From positions 1-64,000 of the forward strand of contig NW_026251403.1 in assembly GCF_025118155.1 (NCBI RefSeq): DNA of 64,000 bases, written 5' to 3'. The translations under genes were made by a program, and so were the position numbers. Shown piece by piece: positions 1 through 12,435 of the stretch. Position 1 is the stretch's first letter; each line of letters opens with the position of its first letter. This stretch comes from Cokeromyces recurvatus (taxonomy: Eukaryota; Mucoromycota; Mucoromycetes; Mucorales; Mucoraceae). Under the pieces are notes generated by a model. That model worked only from the letters and a program-made list of their open reading frames with translations, did no database searches and was not told the origin of the DNA.

Positions 1-442
1 TGCTTCCACTACATAAACCTCGTCATCCTTCTGATTGTAAGAGCTGGTATACTTTATGGCCTATTCCTTGTATAATTCTACATGAACCTGATTACTACTT
101 ACATGATGAATTTCCTCCTGAATCCTGTCGATCCTGGTCTCAAGCTGTTGAGTTGGTTGTCCAAGTAATAATGTGTGTCTTCCCGGTCACTTTGGTCTGG
201 TTTATATTTAACTTGTTTCTACTCACTTTTTTTTCGATTTGTCCTCATTATATTTTCTCTTAATTCCAAAATACTGCTCTTTTCTTTTTTTTTTTCCTTT
301 CTTGTCCTTTAGCAAGGTTTTTAGTCTTATTTCCCCTCTATAACTGGTTCGGGCAGTATTGCGCATTTATTTCGTCGCTACATGCTCATTGCCAAAAAAA
401 AAATCAAAATAATAATAATAAAACTCAGAATTTAATCGTAAC
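1..442 (+). mobile_element. 3' tail of a LINE-like retrotransposon, copy 1 (cut by window edge)
   Basis: The first 442 bases repeat positions 28769-29201 nearly base for base, including the end of a reading frame that stops at the same place and the following non-coding tail. In copy 2 the protein upstream of this region looks like the C-terminus of a non-LTR retrotransposon polyprotein as seen in Mucoromycota. Copy 1 ends in a run of A (about 443-463), as expected for target-primed insertion, and is followed at once by a GA-rich stretch and the mL54 gene. What lies upstream is outside the window. The repeat is seen directly; the LINE assignment is inference. Confidence 0.6.
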
Positions 443-545
443 AAAAAAAAAAAAAAAAAAAAAATAACAAGAGAGAGAGAACTTGTTCAGTCAACCCTTA
501 CCCCGACCTTTTTATTTTTCCTACTATTTTAGGCTGGCTATCATA

Positions 546-1016
546 ATGTTAAGCAACATTATACGTAATTCTCGACCTTTATTTCTTCAAAAAATACAAC
601 ATGCCAGCTATATACATTCTGCATCTATCATTAAAAATGCAACAGGTAAAAAAAAAAAAAAAAAGAAATTATTTTTTCATTACCCCATGTTCCAATATTT
701 TGACATTAGCCATTGATGTTTTATTTTTTTTTTTAAAAAAAAAATAATAGATTCTACATTAGATACAACTACTACACAAACAAGAGCCCCTTCTTCAGTA
801 CCAAAAGGAACAGTTTTAAAAGGAATTCAATACTTAAAAGATAAACCTGATCTAATGGCATTAGATGATTCTGAATATCCTGACTGGTTATGGGACTTGT
901 TAGATGAAAAGAAACAAAAACAAAAGACAGCTAAACCTACTAACCGTCAATATCATAGAAAACAAAATAGAGATGCCATTAAGGCTATGAATTTTATGAA
1001 AGATAAGAAGAATTAA
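546..1016 (+). CDS. MRPL54: Mitochondrial large-subunit ribosomal protein mL54
   Basis: Two exons (546-645, 751-1016) joined in frame give a 121-residue protein. The intron is GT...TAG and nearly all A/T homopolymer. The C-terminal half carries the family core, GIQYLKDKPDLMALDDSEYP followed by DWLWDLLD, typical of mL54 (yeast MRPL37; Ribosomal_L37 family). The N-terminus is basic and Ser-rich (MLSNIIRNSRPLFLQKIQ), consistent with a mitochondrial presequence. It is a structural protein of the mitoribosome large subunit. The ATG at 546 gives the presequence; a non-ATG extension upstream is unlikely. An AATAAA at about 1059 is a candidate poly(A) signal. Neighbours are a LINE tail 104 bp upstream and convergent SLA1 260 bp downstream. 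Confidence 0.88.
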
Positions 1017-1275
1017 TAAGGGCGTAACTTGTATATTGAAAAGGCTTATGTATTATAGAATAAATAAAAAATGTATCTTGTATACACGCATATATATAAT
1101 AATAAAAAGCATTTTATATATTGTAAGACATAAGGAGTTACTTTTTTTTTTTTTTTTTTTTTTTCTTTTTTTTCAAAAATAAAAGGAAAGTAGTAAAAAA
1201 AAGTTATAAATTATCCAAAAGAAAAAAAAAAAGGAAAGTTAAAGGGTAAAAGATTAGCATTGTAATTATTAGAGT

Positions 1276-4200
1276 TTACCATGGGCGTTGATTGTTAGGA
1301 AAGGCAGACTGAGCATCTATATATATTAAATTTATTAGTTATCGTTGTATGATGTATAACTATTTTACATGCTTACATTGACTAGATCCCTGTGGAGTAA
1401 AGATACTATTTCCTTGAGGTTGGATGCCTGTCATTTGAGGTTGCATATAATTAGTCGGTTGTGCCTGAGGTTGCAAAGGACTTTGATTGAATATGTGTGG
1501 ATTAGGAGTAGAGAATTGTGCACCTGTCATTTGTGCTTGTAATGGTGAAATAGAAGGAGAGCCAAAAGGATTATCAGGAGCTGGAAAAATAAAAAGTTTA
1601 ATAAAAAGTTTAATTTTAAATCTTTTCATTTTTTTTTTATTACTTACTTGCACTATTCCAATGTCTACCTGTAGGTTGAACTCCAATTGTATTTGCTCTT
1701 TGAAGACCTCCTCCAAATTGATTAAACTCACCCTGCTGTCCTGCAGCGGAAGAAGGTGTCAAAGGTTGAGGGAGAACCGAGGAAACTGATACTTGTTGTT
1801 GATAACCTCCTAGCATAGGCATATTAGATGTTGGGAAACCCGTCATTTGAGGTTGAAGTGTTTGCCATGCATTTTGTTGTGGCTGTCCATGGTTGATTAA
1901 CAAACCACCTGGTTGTGATTGTAATCCTGTTGGCTGTGGCTGTGGCTGTGGCTGTGGCTGTGGCTGTGGCTGTGGCTGTGGCTGTGGCTGTGGTTGTGGT
2001 TGTGGTTGTGACTGATTAGGCTGCCATTGATTAAGCGTAGGATCTGAGAAAAGGTTATTCTTAGGCACAGGTCTTGAACGAGCAGCTGAAGTCGTTGGAG
2101 AAGCAAAACCTGTAGGTTGGGAAGTAAAGCCTGTTGGCTGAGAAGCGCTATAGCCTGTAGGTTGAGAGCCAAAACCAGTAGGTTGAGGGGCAAATGAGGG
2201 TTGAAGTTGAGGCGGTTGTTGTGCAAGTTGTTGCTGAAGCTGGTGTTGTTGAGCTTGAATTTGCATCAATTGCTGCTGAGCTTGATGTTGTTGAGTACCT
2301 GTTTGCATAGCTAATTGCTTTTGAAGTTCCAGCTGTTGTTGAGTCAACTTCTGCAATTGCTCAAGCTGTTCTTGTTGTTCTTTAGCTTGTCTTTGCAAGT
2401 TCATTAATTTGATTTTTTGAATTTGTTCTTCCTCTTGAATACGTTTACGTTCAGCTTCAGCAGCCTTAATTTCTTCAGGTGTAGGTCCAGTAGGTGCAGG
2501 AGGTGCTAGGGCTTTCATTTCAGTAGACGCAGTAGGTGTAGGTTTTAACGGAGATAAATTAGCTATAACACTGTTACTTGAACGAGGTGTCCATGCATCA
2601 TCACCAAAGCCGAGCAAATCACTTTTAGCCTTTTCAGGTTCCTTTCCCTTACTATCACTACTCAATTGAGAGCCAATAAGGTCTAATAAATCAGGATGAA
2701 CATCTTTAGGTGCAGAAACAGCCGGCTTAGGTCTTACATTAGAGGAAGCATCTATATAAATACATATATATATAAACCCCCAAATTATTAATACAAACAA
2801 ACACACACACATATATATTTATATATTTACTTTTACTACTATTCATTGATTCTGTAGTGCTGTTCCATTCTTTTTGTAGCTTTCTAGCTAATTCTGCATC
2901 TTTTTCTAATTGCTCCTGTTCCTTTCTCTTTCTTTCTTCTTCTTCCTCTGTTAAATCTTCAGGTTTACCAGTCTCAATGAATCTTTCAATACGTCGGACA
3001 TGTTCTTCTTTAAGACCTAATGTTTTCATTTGTTTATGCGTCAAATGCTGTATATCACTATCATCTAATTTTTCAGCTTTAAATGCAGATGCATATTGAA
3101 GCGAAGATTGCATAGGAATACCAATCAGCATAAACCAATCAAACCAATCCCATCTTTCATTATATTTCTTTTGTGGAGGTTGTTGTTGTTGTTGAGTCGA
3201 TTGCTGAGGACGAGGTGGCATAGTAGGTGCTATTTCTTCTTCGTTTTCTTGTTTTGAAGGATGCTTCATGTGGTTCTCAACCCAACGCATATCTTCAGCA
3301 GACATCTTTTCAACCGGCACATCAATCTTGACGCCATTTAACTTGTGAAGTCTCAATTTACCATTATGAAGATCAATGAATTGTGCTTCCACTTTAAATG
3401 CACCACTGCGATCTGTCCAAGTTCTGATTTTTGTAGAATCAGGTTTAGGAAGATTTTGATGACGAGCTTTAGATGTAGAGGCCGAACGGGTAATAGCAGC
3501 TTTACGTTCTGCTTCTTTCCGACGATAGTCCTCTTCAATTTGCTTTTGACGAGCCATTTCGGCACGTTTAGCTGCCTCGTGAGCTTGTCTACGTCTCTCC
3601 CGTTCTTCTTCTTGACGACGACGACGACGATCTTCTTCTTCTTCCTCTCGACGACGTCTTTCTTCTTCTTCTTTTTCTTGTCTCCTTCTTTCTTCCTCTT
3701 TACGTCTTTGTTCTTCCCGAGCTTGCTCTTCAGCGATACGTTTTGCCTGCAGAGCACGTTCTTCTTCTTCACGCTTTCTTCTCATTTCTTCTACATTTTC
3801 AGGAAGAGAGCTAATAGCAGGTACGGAAGTGACATTTTTATCCTTTTGTTCTTCTCCATCCTCGAATTGAATATAAGAGGAAGGAACGAGACCGGTTTCT
3901 CCGCTCACTTTTTGTACACGCCACCATCCGTCTGTTCTTTCATAATCCAACACATAAAGTTGCTCATCCTCTTTTACAGTCAACTCATCAGCACCTTCAG
4001 CTTCAAATGAGTAAAGAGAGATACCCCATTTAGGGACACAATTGGATTCTTCCTCTGACTCGGGCTCCGGCTCTAGCTCTGGCACTGGCTCCGACTCTGG
4101 CACTGACACTGACACTGACGCTGATACTGGTTCTGGTGGTGTTGTGATGGCAAAAGCAGGGGCAGCAATTTGTCTCTCAGGTGTATGAGTGATATGTATA

Positions 4201-4734
4201 TTAGACATTTGAGCAGCCCTTGCAGAGTCTGCAATCTTTGCCAAAATAGCTTTTGCCTCAGACTTGGAAGAAGCTTGAAAATCAAAGACTGTATTCTTAG
4301 AACCACCATTCACTTCAATATGTAAGTTTTTACCATCATAAAGATATTTCGTGACATCCAAAATGGGGTATTGTTGAACGGGTAACGATTTATCCGTCTC
4401 ACTACCATAACAAATCATACCATTACCAATAAATAAACTACCTTTATCTTTCTTTCTTTTTTTCTTGGCTGGATCGTATTCATGAACATTCCATGACTGG
4501 GCATTATCAAGAATCACTTCTCGAGATACTGTTGTAGTTGAACCAGTCTAATAATAGTAATAATAATAATAATAATAGATAAATAAATTATATACTCTCG
4601 CGAATAATATATAATAACAAAAAAAAAAAAAAAAAAAAAAAGCTTACAGTATGTGATAAGACAGGCTGAACCGAAGGAGGAGGAATTGATGGCTGATGTG
4701 ATACAACAGATGAAACTGGAGTATGAATTTCTGG

Positions 4735-4769
<35 letters not shown>

Positions 4770-5259
4770 GATGAGCTTCTTCAAATTGCTCATTCACATT
4801 TTGAACATAGTTACTAGGTACTAAACCAATGTCACCATTCTTCATTTTAACAAGAAACCAATCTGGATCATCTTGTTCTAACAAATCCATTTCATCACCT
4901 TCTTGAAAAGAAAGTTCTTCTTCTTGTTGGGCAGTATAGTCATATTCTGCACGCACTCGACCTATAGCAGTAATCTTTTACAAATATATTTAACCCAAGT
5001 TTCTTAAATATTTATTCCTCTTCTTCTTCTTCTTTTATTATTATTATTATTTTGCTTACTTTACCTCTTCTAAATAACTAGCAGGGACTAAACCTATAGG
5101 ACCTTGTAATTCACCATTTGTTTGCTTTAATTCAGCTTTCCACCAGTCGTCATCCTCTTTTTCAATAATATACAAGATATTATCCTCTTTTATGCTAAGC
5201 TCATCTTCAGTTCGAGCTTCATAGTCATATAGTACTTTACACACCTCAACATATTTCAT
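1276..5259 (-). CDS. SLA1: SLA1-type actin cytoskeleton/endocytosis scaffold
   Basis: Six exons (5065-5259, 4648-4974, 2831-4547, 1648-2751, 1377-1580, 1276-1316) keep frame and give 1195 residues, close to yeast Sla1. Order of domains: SH3 at about 2-62 (ALYDY-like VLYDYEARTEDELS), SH3 at about 68-125, a third SH3 at about 349-405, an Arg/Glu-rich charged coil, SHD1 at about 547-605, the SAM-like SHD2 at about 637-700, then a long Gln/Pro tail with many QPTG / PQMTG repeats. These are the Sla1 hallmarks: SH3s bind Las17/WASP-type partners, SHD1 reads NPFxD cargo signals, and the TG repeats are phosphorylated by Ark/Prk kinases in yeast. The tail contains polyQ and PQ microsatellites. The last exon has only 41 nt (AFPNNQRPW-stop). 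The first ATG at 5257-5259 is used; an extra 5' exon cannot be excluded. Confidence 0.93.
1930..2009. repeat. (TGGCTG)n coding microsatellite in SLA1
   Basis: About thirteen hexamer units, drifting to TGGTTG at the right-hand end, encode an alternating Pro-Gln stretch on the minus strand within the SLA1 tail. Length variation here would keep frame. Confidence 0.9.
4734..4770. repeat. (TTG)n / polyglutamine tract in SLA1
   Basis: Uninterrupted trinucleotide repeat, CAA on the minus strand, encoding about twelve glutamines in the linker between the second SH3 domain and the middle of SLA1. Confidence 0.9.
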
Positions 5260-6942
5260 AGCGTTTGATATCTAATAATAATAATAATATGTGTATGTGT
5301 ATAAATGTATATAAATAGATATAACAACAACTGTAATAGGTTAAAAAATAAATAAATATAACAACAGTAAAAAAAAAAAAAAAAAAAAAAAAAATTGTAC
5401 GCATGCAGTTGACTAATTTATTTATCCGCCAGCAACTGAAATTATAATGTGTAATTTTTATTCATTAAAAAAAAAGAGAGATATTCAGTCATATTATGAA
5501 GTCCTTATTTTTTTTTTCAACTTAAAAAAAAAAAAAGGAAAAAAGAACAAAGGACAAACACTTTCATAAAAGACCCTGTTTATATTACGTAATATGTGAA
5601 AAAATTTGGAAGGAAGCTTCACTTTTTATAACATAAAATAATGGAATATAGATGAATGAAAAAGAATAAAATGGTACTTGGAGCTTCCAATTCTTTTTCA
5701 TAACTAACAAATATTCATATATATATATATTTATATACAAACATATGAATGCCATATTAGATTTATTTTTTCCCCTTCTTAGATGAAGAAATTTCAAATA
5801 TGATAAAAGTAATAGATAATATTCTGCTTAAAAAAAATTAGATATAAGGTAAAATGCATATACAATGTGACCCTCGGCAGTATAGAAGCAGTATTACTAT
5901 ACGAATAATAGAAGATTACAACATATCGACAAGTAAGACTCGAATTATTATGCAGCGCCTGTAAACGACATGTCTTACTTGGAGATGAAGCTAGCATATA
6001 AATTGGGAAGAAGAATCTTGATTTATTCGATAATAAAAAGTCTTGGAAAAAAAAAAAGACAAGTTTCGATCATGATAATTTATAATTTATTGAGGGAAAA
6101 AATAAAAATAAAAAAGAGGCAATCATTTTTACATGTAATGAGCATTCAAGCATATAAAATATAATGTATCTTTATATATTACATAAAACTTAAAGAGATT
6201 CTTGAGTAAATAATCCCTGTAGTGAACAAACGATTCTATATTGCTTATTCTTGTAAAAGCAAGAATAATGTTAACACATTTAAATTTATTAAAGAGGCAT
6301 ACTATTTTAGGATGAGCTGTTATTCACAGTCATCTTTCTTGATTAAGGGAAAGAAAAGACTATGATAAATAACTTTATTATAGGATAAACCTTTGTATTA
6401 AATACAATTATTAAAAGAAAAAAAAATCCTCGAGCTTATTTTCTTTTCTTATGTTTGTTAAAAAAAAAGGGCTTTTTGAATGAAAAGTAAACTTGTTTGA
6501 CAGATTGATATCAATTGCGAATAGTAATTAATCATGCTAATAAAAGATATTTATTACTATGCCTACATTTTATAAACTTATGCAAATAAATCAAAAGTTC
6601 ATTAATTAGCTATGTTTCTTTTTAACACAAAGTTTTTATTTTTATTTTTTAATGAAGCCAATACGCTCATATTGTTTTACTTGATAATAATGAGTGCTGC
6701 AGCTCAAAGACAATACTGAGATTCAATTATTAAAAATATGTGGCTAAAATTAAGAATCAGTTTTTGTTCTACTACCCCTTAGTAGCCATAATATTCATGT
6801 TTAAAGTGATATAAATATTTATTTAATGATTTACTTTTTTTTTCTTTTCTTTTCTTTTCTTTTATTTTTTTGTTTTTTTTTGTTTTAATTCCTTTTCTTT
6901 TTTTTTCTTCTTCTTCTTTTGTTTATATCGTAATAAATAGAA
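5260..6942. other. Intergenic region between SLA1 and the Nudix gene
   Basis: Likely the SLA1 promoter at the left and the Nudix promoter at the right, where a pyrimidine-rich TTTTC/TTC tract (about 6836-6918) precedes the ATG. A perfect 10-bp inverted repeat lies at 5930-5939 and 5972-5981 (CAAGTAAGAC / GTCTTACTTG, 32-nt loop). Short open frames here have no family features. Nothing else is recognised. Confidence 0.5.
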
Positions 6943-7620
6943 ATGTCTAGATCTTTAACACCTCCTATTAATGATGAATACACTGCTTTTACGAAAAAAT
7001 CAAGACATGGTCATGGAAAAGATGTAGTTGATACAAACAATATTAGACAAGTTGCTGGATGTATACCTCTAGACTTGAATAATCAGCGTGTACTACTTAT
7101 TTCCAGCAGAAAAAATGAGGATGCTTGGGTTTTGGTAAGAATAAGATGAACATTTAGATATATATATAAAATGATGCTAAAACTTATATATTAGCCTAAA
7201 GGTGGCTGGGAAACTGATGAAACTCAAAAGCATGCTGCTCAAAGAGAAACATGGGAAGAGGCAGGCGTGAAAGGCACGATTACAAAGAGTTTAGGTATCT
7301 TTGTAGAATACAAGAAAAAGAAAGGCGTAAAAGCACATCATTGGATATTTGAAATGAATATTGAAGAAATTGCAAAAAAATTTCCAGAAAAGAAGAAACG
7401 AGAGAGAAGATGGTTTACATTTAAAGAAGCCTTGATTGCTACACAGAACCACCCTTATATTCAACAAGCACTTTTCAAGTCAAGTTTAAATCCTAATAAT
7501 CGACCTCTTTCTCCAAGGATTTCACTTGAAGAAACTAATTCTAAACAAATGGACGAAGTTCCTCAACAAATAAACAAGCGTACATCTGTTATTAAATCAA
7601 TTAAATCCATGCTTTATTAA
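6943..7620 (+). CDS. Nudix hydrolase, diphosphoinositol-polyphosphate phosphohydrolase type
   Basis: Two exons (6943-7134, 7195-7620) make 205 residues. The intron interrupts just before the Nudix box. The box fits G-x5-E-x7-R-E-x2-E-E-x-G (GGWETDETQ...RETWEEAG) at about residues 67-88, with a PKGGWE lead-in and the downstream AHHWIFEM strand typical of the DIPP/Aps1/Ddp1 subfamily. Those enzymes cleave diphosphoinositol polyphosphates and diadenosine polyphosphates in the cytosol. The N-terminal 30 residues and the Ser/Thr-rich C-terminal tail (after about 155) are low-complexity and not part of the fold. The ATG at 6943 directly follows a pyrimidine-rich leader. The Nudix fold is certain; DIPP specificity is inferred from the box and its flanks. 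Confidence 0.88.
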
Positions 7621-10290
7621 AAATAATATCCATAATATATAGATTTCACTCTCTATTTTCTTTCATTTTGTTCTTTTTTTTTCATTTTTCTATTACATTT
7701 TTTTTTACTTCAACATTACTCTTGTACATAAATAATAAACAGTTTTAGTTTTCTACATACTCTGCATGTATAAATAAGCACTACAAAGTCATTCGTCTCA
7801 AATATTACAGGAGCATGGTTTAATCATGAAGCATTATTGGATTAATTTTTGTTTTTTGTTTATTTTTTTACTTGCTTCGTTTCATTAAATTTCATAAAAA
7901 AAAAACAAAATTGGAGGGGGGTGGTTTGTCAAGTTTCGTTTTTCTTCAACAAAGTATAGAAACTTCTTTGCCTACTATAGTTTTTTTTTTAAATAGCCAT
8001 GTGGTACAACCATCCAATAATAATTATTATCACTGAAGCCTACTATTTTGTTCATGAGTGTGTACACGTTGAACTACTTTAAATTATAGACACACGTACT
8101 TCATAAGTGTTTGTATACATAATACAAATATGTAATCCATACATTATTTAGTCTATTTGTTATTAAGAGCGAAGATCTTTATTGTTTCTATTATTAACAT
8201 TTTAGTGTGTATTATTATTATTATTAGTTATACAGTTCTTAAAATAAAGCAAGTTGATTGAACTTTATTGATAAAGAGAAGGTTACTCTTTCTTATTTCA
8301 ATCTTGTATAATCATAGAATTCTTATTAGAAATACGCCAATTTTTTCTATGATTTCCGGGGAAAAAAAAAAAAAGTGATCGTCATTGAATATCAGATCGC
8401 TAAATAAAGTTTCGTAGTTTTAGTTATTTTATATTGTGTAAAACATAGTCCACTAAAATACACTTTCTAGAAAGATATAGTGTCTTACTACAAGGTAAAG
8501 TGTTTTTGCTTTGTGTATTTTTCTTTCTTTCTTGGGTAGGAAAATGCAACTGGTATTTGTGTTGTAAAAATAATAATATAATTTAAAGACAAAGTAGAAG
8601 AATGAATGAATGAATGAATCTATCTGTCTTCTTTTAATACATTTGTATAGATATAAATATTTGTATTTTATGGCACAAGTGCTCAACAAAAATGATTGAT
8701 TTTCTTTTCTTCATTGAATTTTACCTATTTTTAGGCGGGTCGGGGAGGAGGAGGAGATGATATTTAATGGATAGATCTACTATCTGCTTAATTCAGTATT
8801 ATGTTATCAATGACACGTACAAATAAGGAGTTTATTATTTATATGTATATAATGCCAAGATGCAAATTTGCAAGTTTAAAGTAAAGTATACATGATATAT
8901 TTCGTCATTATGAGTGCTTTTAATGTATCATATAATTCATCTAGTGGCTGTGTAAAATAATGATGATGTATAATAAACATGCCGATAATGTACCTTTCGT
9001 GATACCTACAAAAACAACAACAACTATACATTAAAGTCATTTTAGTATATCAATTCTATTTATAAGTTATAATTTACAGCAACTTCTGCTCTTATATTAC
9101 TATCAAATATCCCTCTATTGACGCCATAGCTCTATGATTGATAAGATTTTAGGGTAAAATGGCTAATAATAGAAACAAAAAATAGTTCTATATTTGTAAG
9201 ACATTAAAATATATATTGTATACATCTATATTGTGTAATCTTCAAAATGTACATCAGCTTAAGTGACATACATTAGACATAAAACTTTTTCTTTTTAGAT
9301 ATCATAAGCAGCAGTATTAAATAAAATAGATGAACCGGTCAGTTTTAAGAAGAAAAAAAAATATGTTAAAGTCTCAAAGATGTTCGTATACAGTCTTTGA
9401 TTGTTCGAAAAAAAAAGATATTACAAGCTTATTCTCATAAAGTAAAAGCCTTCAAAGTTAGTCGTATCGTATATTTGTAATACACTATTCAAGTAAAAGT
9501 ATTTTTACATCATCAAATGAAATGTAAATGCTTGCAGCAATATATCATTCATTCATTGCAAGTCATTTACTTTCTATTCGAAATTCATTTAACGTATTTA
9601 TTCTCTTTTACTTTATTGTATCTCTTTTAGATGCATTATTTTTATACAAGTGATATATCATACATCACTCACCAATAGATTGTAACTTTTCTTCTTACTA
9701 CTTCAATTTCACCAAGTAAATACACAGCATAAGTTTATCAAGAATTGTTGATTTATTTCATCAGTTTTTGTTTGTTTTTTATTAATATGTGAAAGGATAT
9801 ATAGTCAGAGGTCCTGTCACCTATCTCTCTCTGTCTCTCTCTCTCCCTTTTTTTTTTCTCGCTTTATCAAATAAGATTACTATTGAAGACTATGAAAAGA
9901 TTTAAAGAGAGGTATATCTTGCTAAAGCATTTAATATAAAAAAAAATATCACTGTTATAATTTACTAGTGAAGCATGTCGCTAAAGATATTGTACATATC
10001 CTTATTAAAAGGTAATGAAGTTGAAAAAAAAAACAAAAAACAAAAATACGGTCCTTCTCATGAAGGATAAGATGCTTTAGACAGTTAACTATAGTCATTT
10101 TATTTAATATTTAAAGAAATTCAAAATAATACATAAAAGTTTGTAAGTCTGAAATTAATAGGAAAATAAAATAAAATAAATAAATCAAAAATAACGCCTA
10201 TTTATTTTCCAGCTGTTTGATTTTTTTTTTTTTTTTTTTTTTTTAAAATTTTTATTTTCCTGATTGATCTATAATTAATAGACAGATTCC
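7621..10290. other. Long AT-rich intergenic region
   Basis: No gene recognised in 2.7 kb. It includes the Nudix 3' end, scattered short A/T tracts, a four-unit GAAT repeat (about 8601-8617) and a CT-rich tract (about 9821-9846) upstream of the next gene. The longest open frame (8453-8689, minus) is low-complexity with no start context or family signal. An undetected non-coding transcript cannot be excluded. Confidence 0.4.
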
Positions 10291-11376
10291 ATGTCGACAG
10301 AAGAAGAATTCCAAGGTACTAAATACATCAAGCATGATAAATGGCTCTAACCTTTTATTTTTTTATTTTTTTTATTTTTTTTTTTTAGAAAAGTTAAAGG
10401 CATGTTGTAAAATGTGCCTTGTCTATCTCGACGATTTGAAAAATGATAGAAATGTAGAAACTTCTGATTTTAACACTGCTTCATTTCAAGAGACAATGGG
10501 TAAAGAAAAATAAATGAAGAAAAAAAAAATAATAAACATGTAAACTTATTGATCTTTCTCATAGTCAATCTCGGAAAGATTCTTTCTCATAATGCCACCA
10601 AGTTTACCATTTCTTGTAAACCACCTCGTAAACCCAAGGATGCGATTCATATGATTAGCGAGATCAGTAATACTCTCTATCGTATAATGGGGTTCTATAA
10701 TACAGTCCCTACCAAGTCAGGAAGCATGTACAAGAAAGCCTACCAGACTATTATTCGTGAATTATTACACGGTGTCATTAGTCTTTCCGGTAGCTTTATG
10801 ACAGAGGACAATCGTCGCGACACCATCTCCTTCATGGTGCCAACAGCTGCTCTTTGGGAGACTTGCAAAGAAATGGAGCAATTGCCCAAGAACAATAAAG
10901 AAGCTGTCTTGACAGCCTGGAAGACATTAGAAGATACATTAAAGGATGCTAAAGCAGAGGTACATGATATCGCCTCTGGTCAAGATCGATCAGAGGGCTT
11001 TGATGATAATGAAGGAGAGGACGATGAAACAGACTTAAACGAGGAAGAATTGGAGATCGCAAAGCAATGTGCTAAATTAGTAGACATGGCTGTCTTTGTG
11101 ATGGAAAAGATCAGTCGTCGTTGTATTCGCGAAACTCATCCTTCTGTAGAATGGCTGGATAAAGTGTATGAACTTGCCAATCAACTTGTCGATGGTACTG
11201 ACTTATTAGTGTCACAAATCTATGATGAAGATGCCATGACAATGAAAGAAGAGGTTAAAAAATACATTAGTCAGTCTAAAAAATTAGTCCAGATTGCAAA
11301 GCAACAAGTTGAAGGCAGCGACCATTTTACTTGGTTTTCAATGTGTGAAAATAAATATGACTCTATGGAAAATTAG
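10291..11376 (+). CDS. CCNDBP1: GCIP / cyclin-D1-binding protein 1-like
   Basis: Three exons (10291-10315, 10389-10499, 10565-11376) join in frame to 315 residues. The first exon is only 25 nt. The protein is mostly helical with an acidic loop near the middle ([15 protein letters not shown]) followed by an Ala/Val helix and the segment [20 protein letters not shown], the arrangement of the GCIP (CCNDBP1/DIP1/HHM) family. Animal members bind cyclin D1 and inhibit HLH factors; the fungal role is not established. No catalytic residues are expected. The gene is convergent with LRG1, with 145 bp between stop codons. Family assignment rests on overall pattern, so moderate-high confidence. Confidence 0.75.
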
Positions 11377-11521
11377 TAGGAAAAAAAAGAAAAAAACCAT
11401 GTCATTTTAATGAATAGAATATATAGTAAGGGAGAGCTAATTACATATAATAACAATAAATTAATATACAGAAAAGGGGGGAGGAGGTGGTGGAAGGGGT
11501 ATGCAAACTTAACTGAAAGAT

Positions 11522-12371
11522 TTAAAGGTATTTTGATGAAATGGAAGGTGAAGGAGGGAGGGTAAAGTGATTTGATGTCATGATTTCTTTCTTTACTTTT
11601 AATAAATTATTAAAAGATCGAGTGAATTGTCTTGTAGAGATCAAATCAATATTATTTGTAGAAAGACATTCAGTTAAAGTTGGATGTTCTAAGAATAGAT
11701 TAAATTCATTTGGAACCTATTTAAGGGTAGCAGCGTTAGAAAGATGACTGTTCTAGATAGCTTACTTGCTTAATATGGTTTACCTTTATAAATGTATCAT
11801 AGTGTTCAATCATCAAGGAAATAACGTTTATGCCTCCATGACAAAGCGAGACATCACTTATATCATAACCTGTTTGTTTTTTAGATTCATATAATATATT
11901 AGGAGAAATCACTCTAGCTAGATTTCCAAAATCCATCTTATTTGTCTCTGCATGTCTTGCTACCCAATTCAAAAGAGATAAAAGCAACAGCAAGATATCC
12001 CTATTGGGCTTTGGCAATAAGCAAATTGAGTAATGAAGCATGCTTAAAGATTCTGTCAGATTTGCTGCCTTATTTGACATCAAGAATAGCTTATAAAGTT
12101 TATATGTCAGTAAGGGCTCTGGTAGTTCACGTAAATATCGTTTGATGAAGGCTGCTAACTGCACAACTGGCTGTTTATTGAAAAAGTCCGTCCAGTCTTC
12201 ACGGTTTGGCTGAGAATCAAGAGTTTCACACATCTCTTTCAATCTTCGGATATTGCCGTTCTTTCTAAAAATACCTTCCGTATTTAGATCTACATAAAAA
12301 GAATTTTTTTTTTTTTTTTTTTTTACCGTTTTAATAATCATATACAAAAATACACATACACGTACACAAAT

Positions 12372-12435
<64 letters not shown>

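Noticed and set aside
1897..2226. Open frame with His-Ser repeats on the minus strand
   Set aside because: Frame-shifted reading of the PQ microsatellite in SLA1.
3345..4010. 221-codon plus-strand open frame
   Set aside because: Antisense to the Arg/Glu-rich coil of SLA1; composition (Phe/Thr runs) is a mirror of the charged repeat.
8453..8689. 78-codon minus-strand open frame
   Set aside because: Low-complexity Tyr/Phe/Lys composition typical of AT-rich non-coding DNA; no splice extension or domain.
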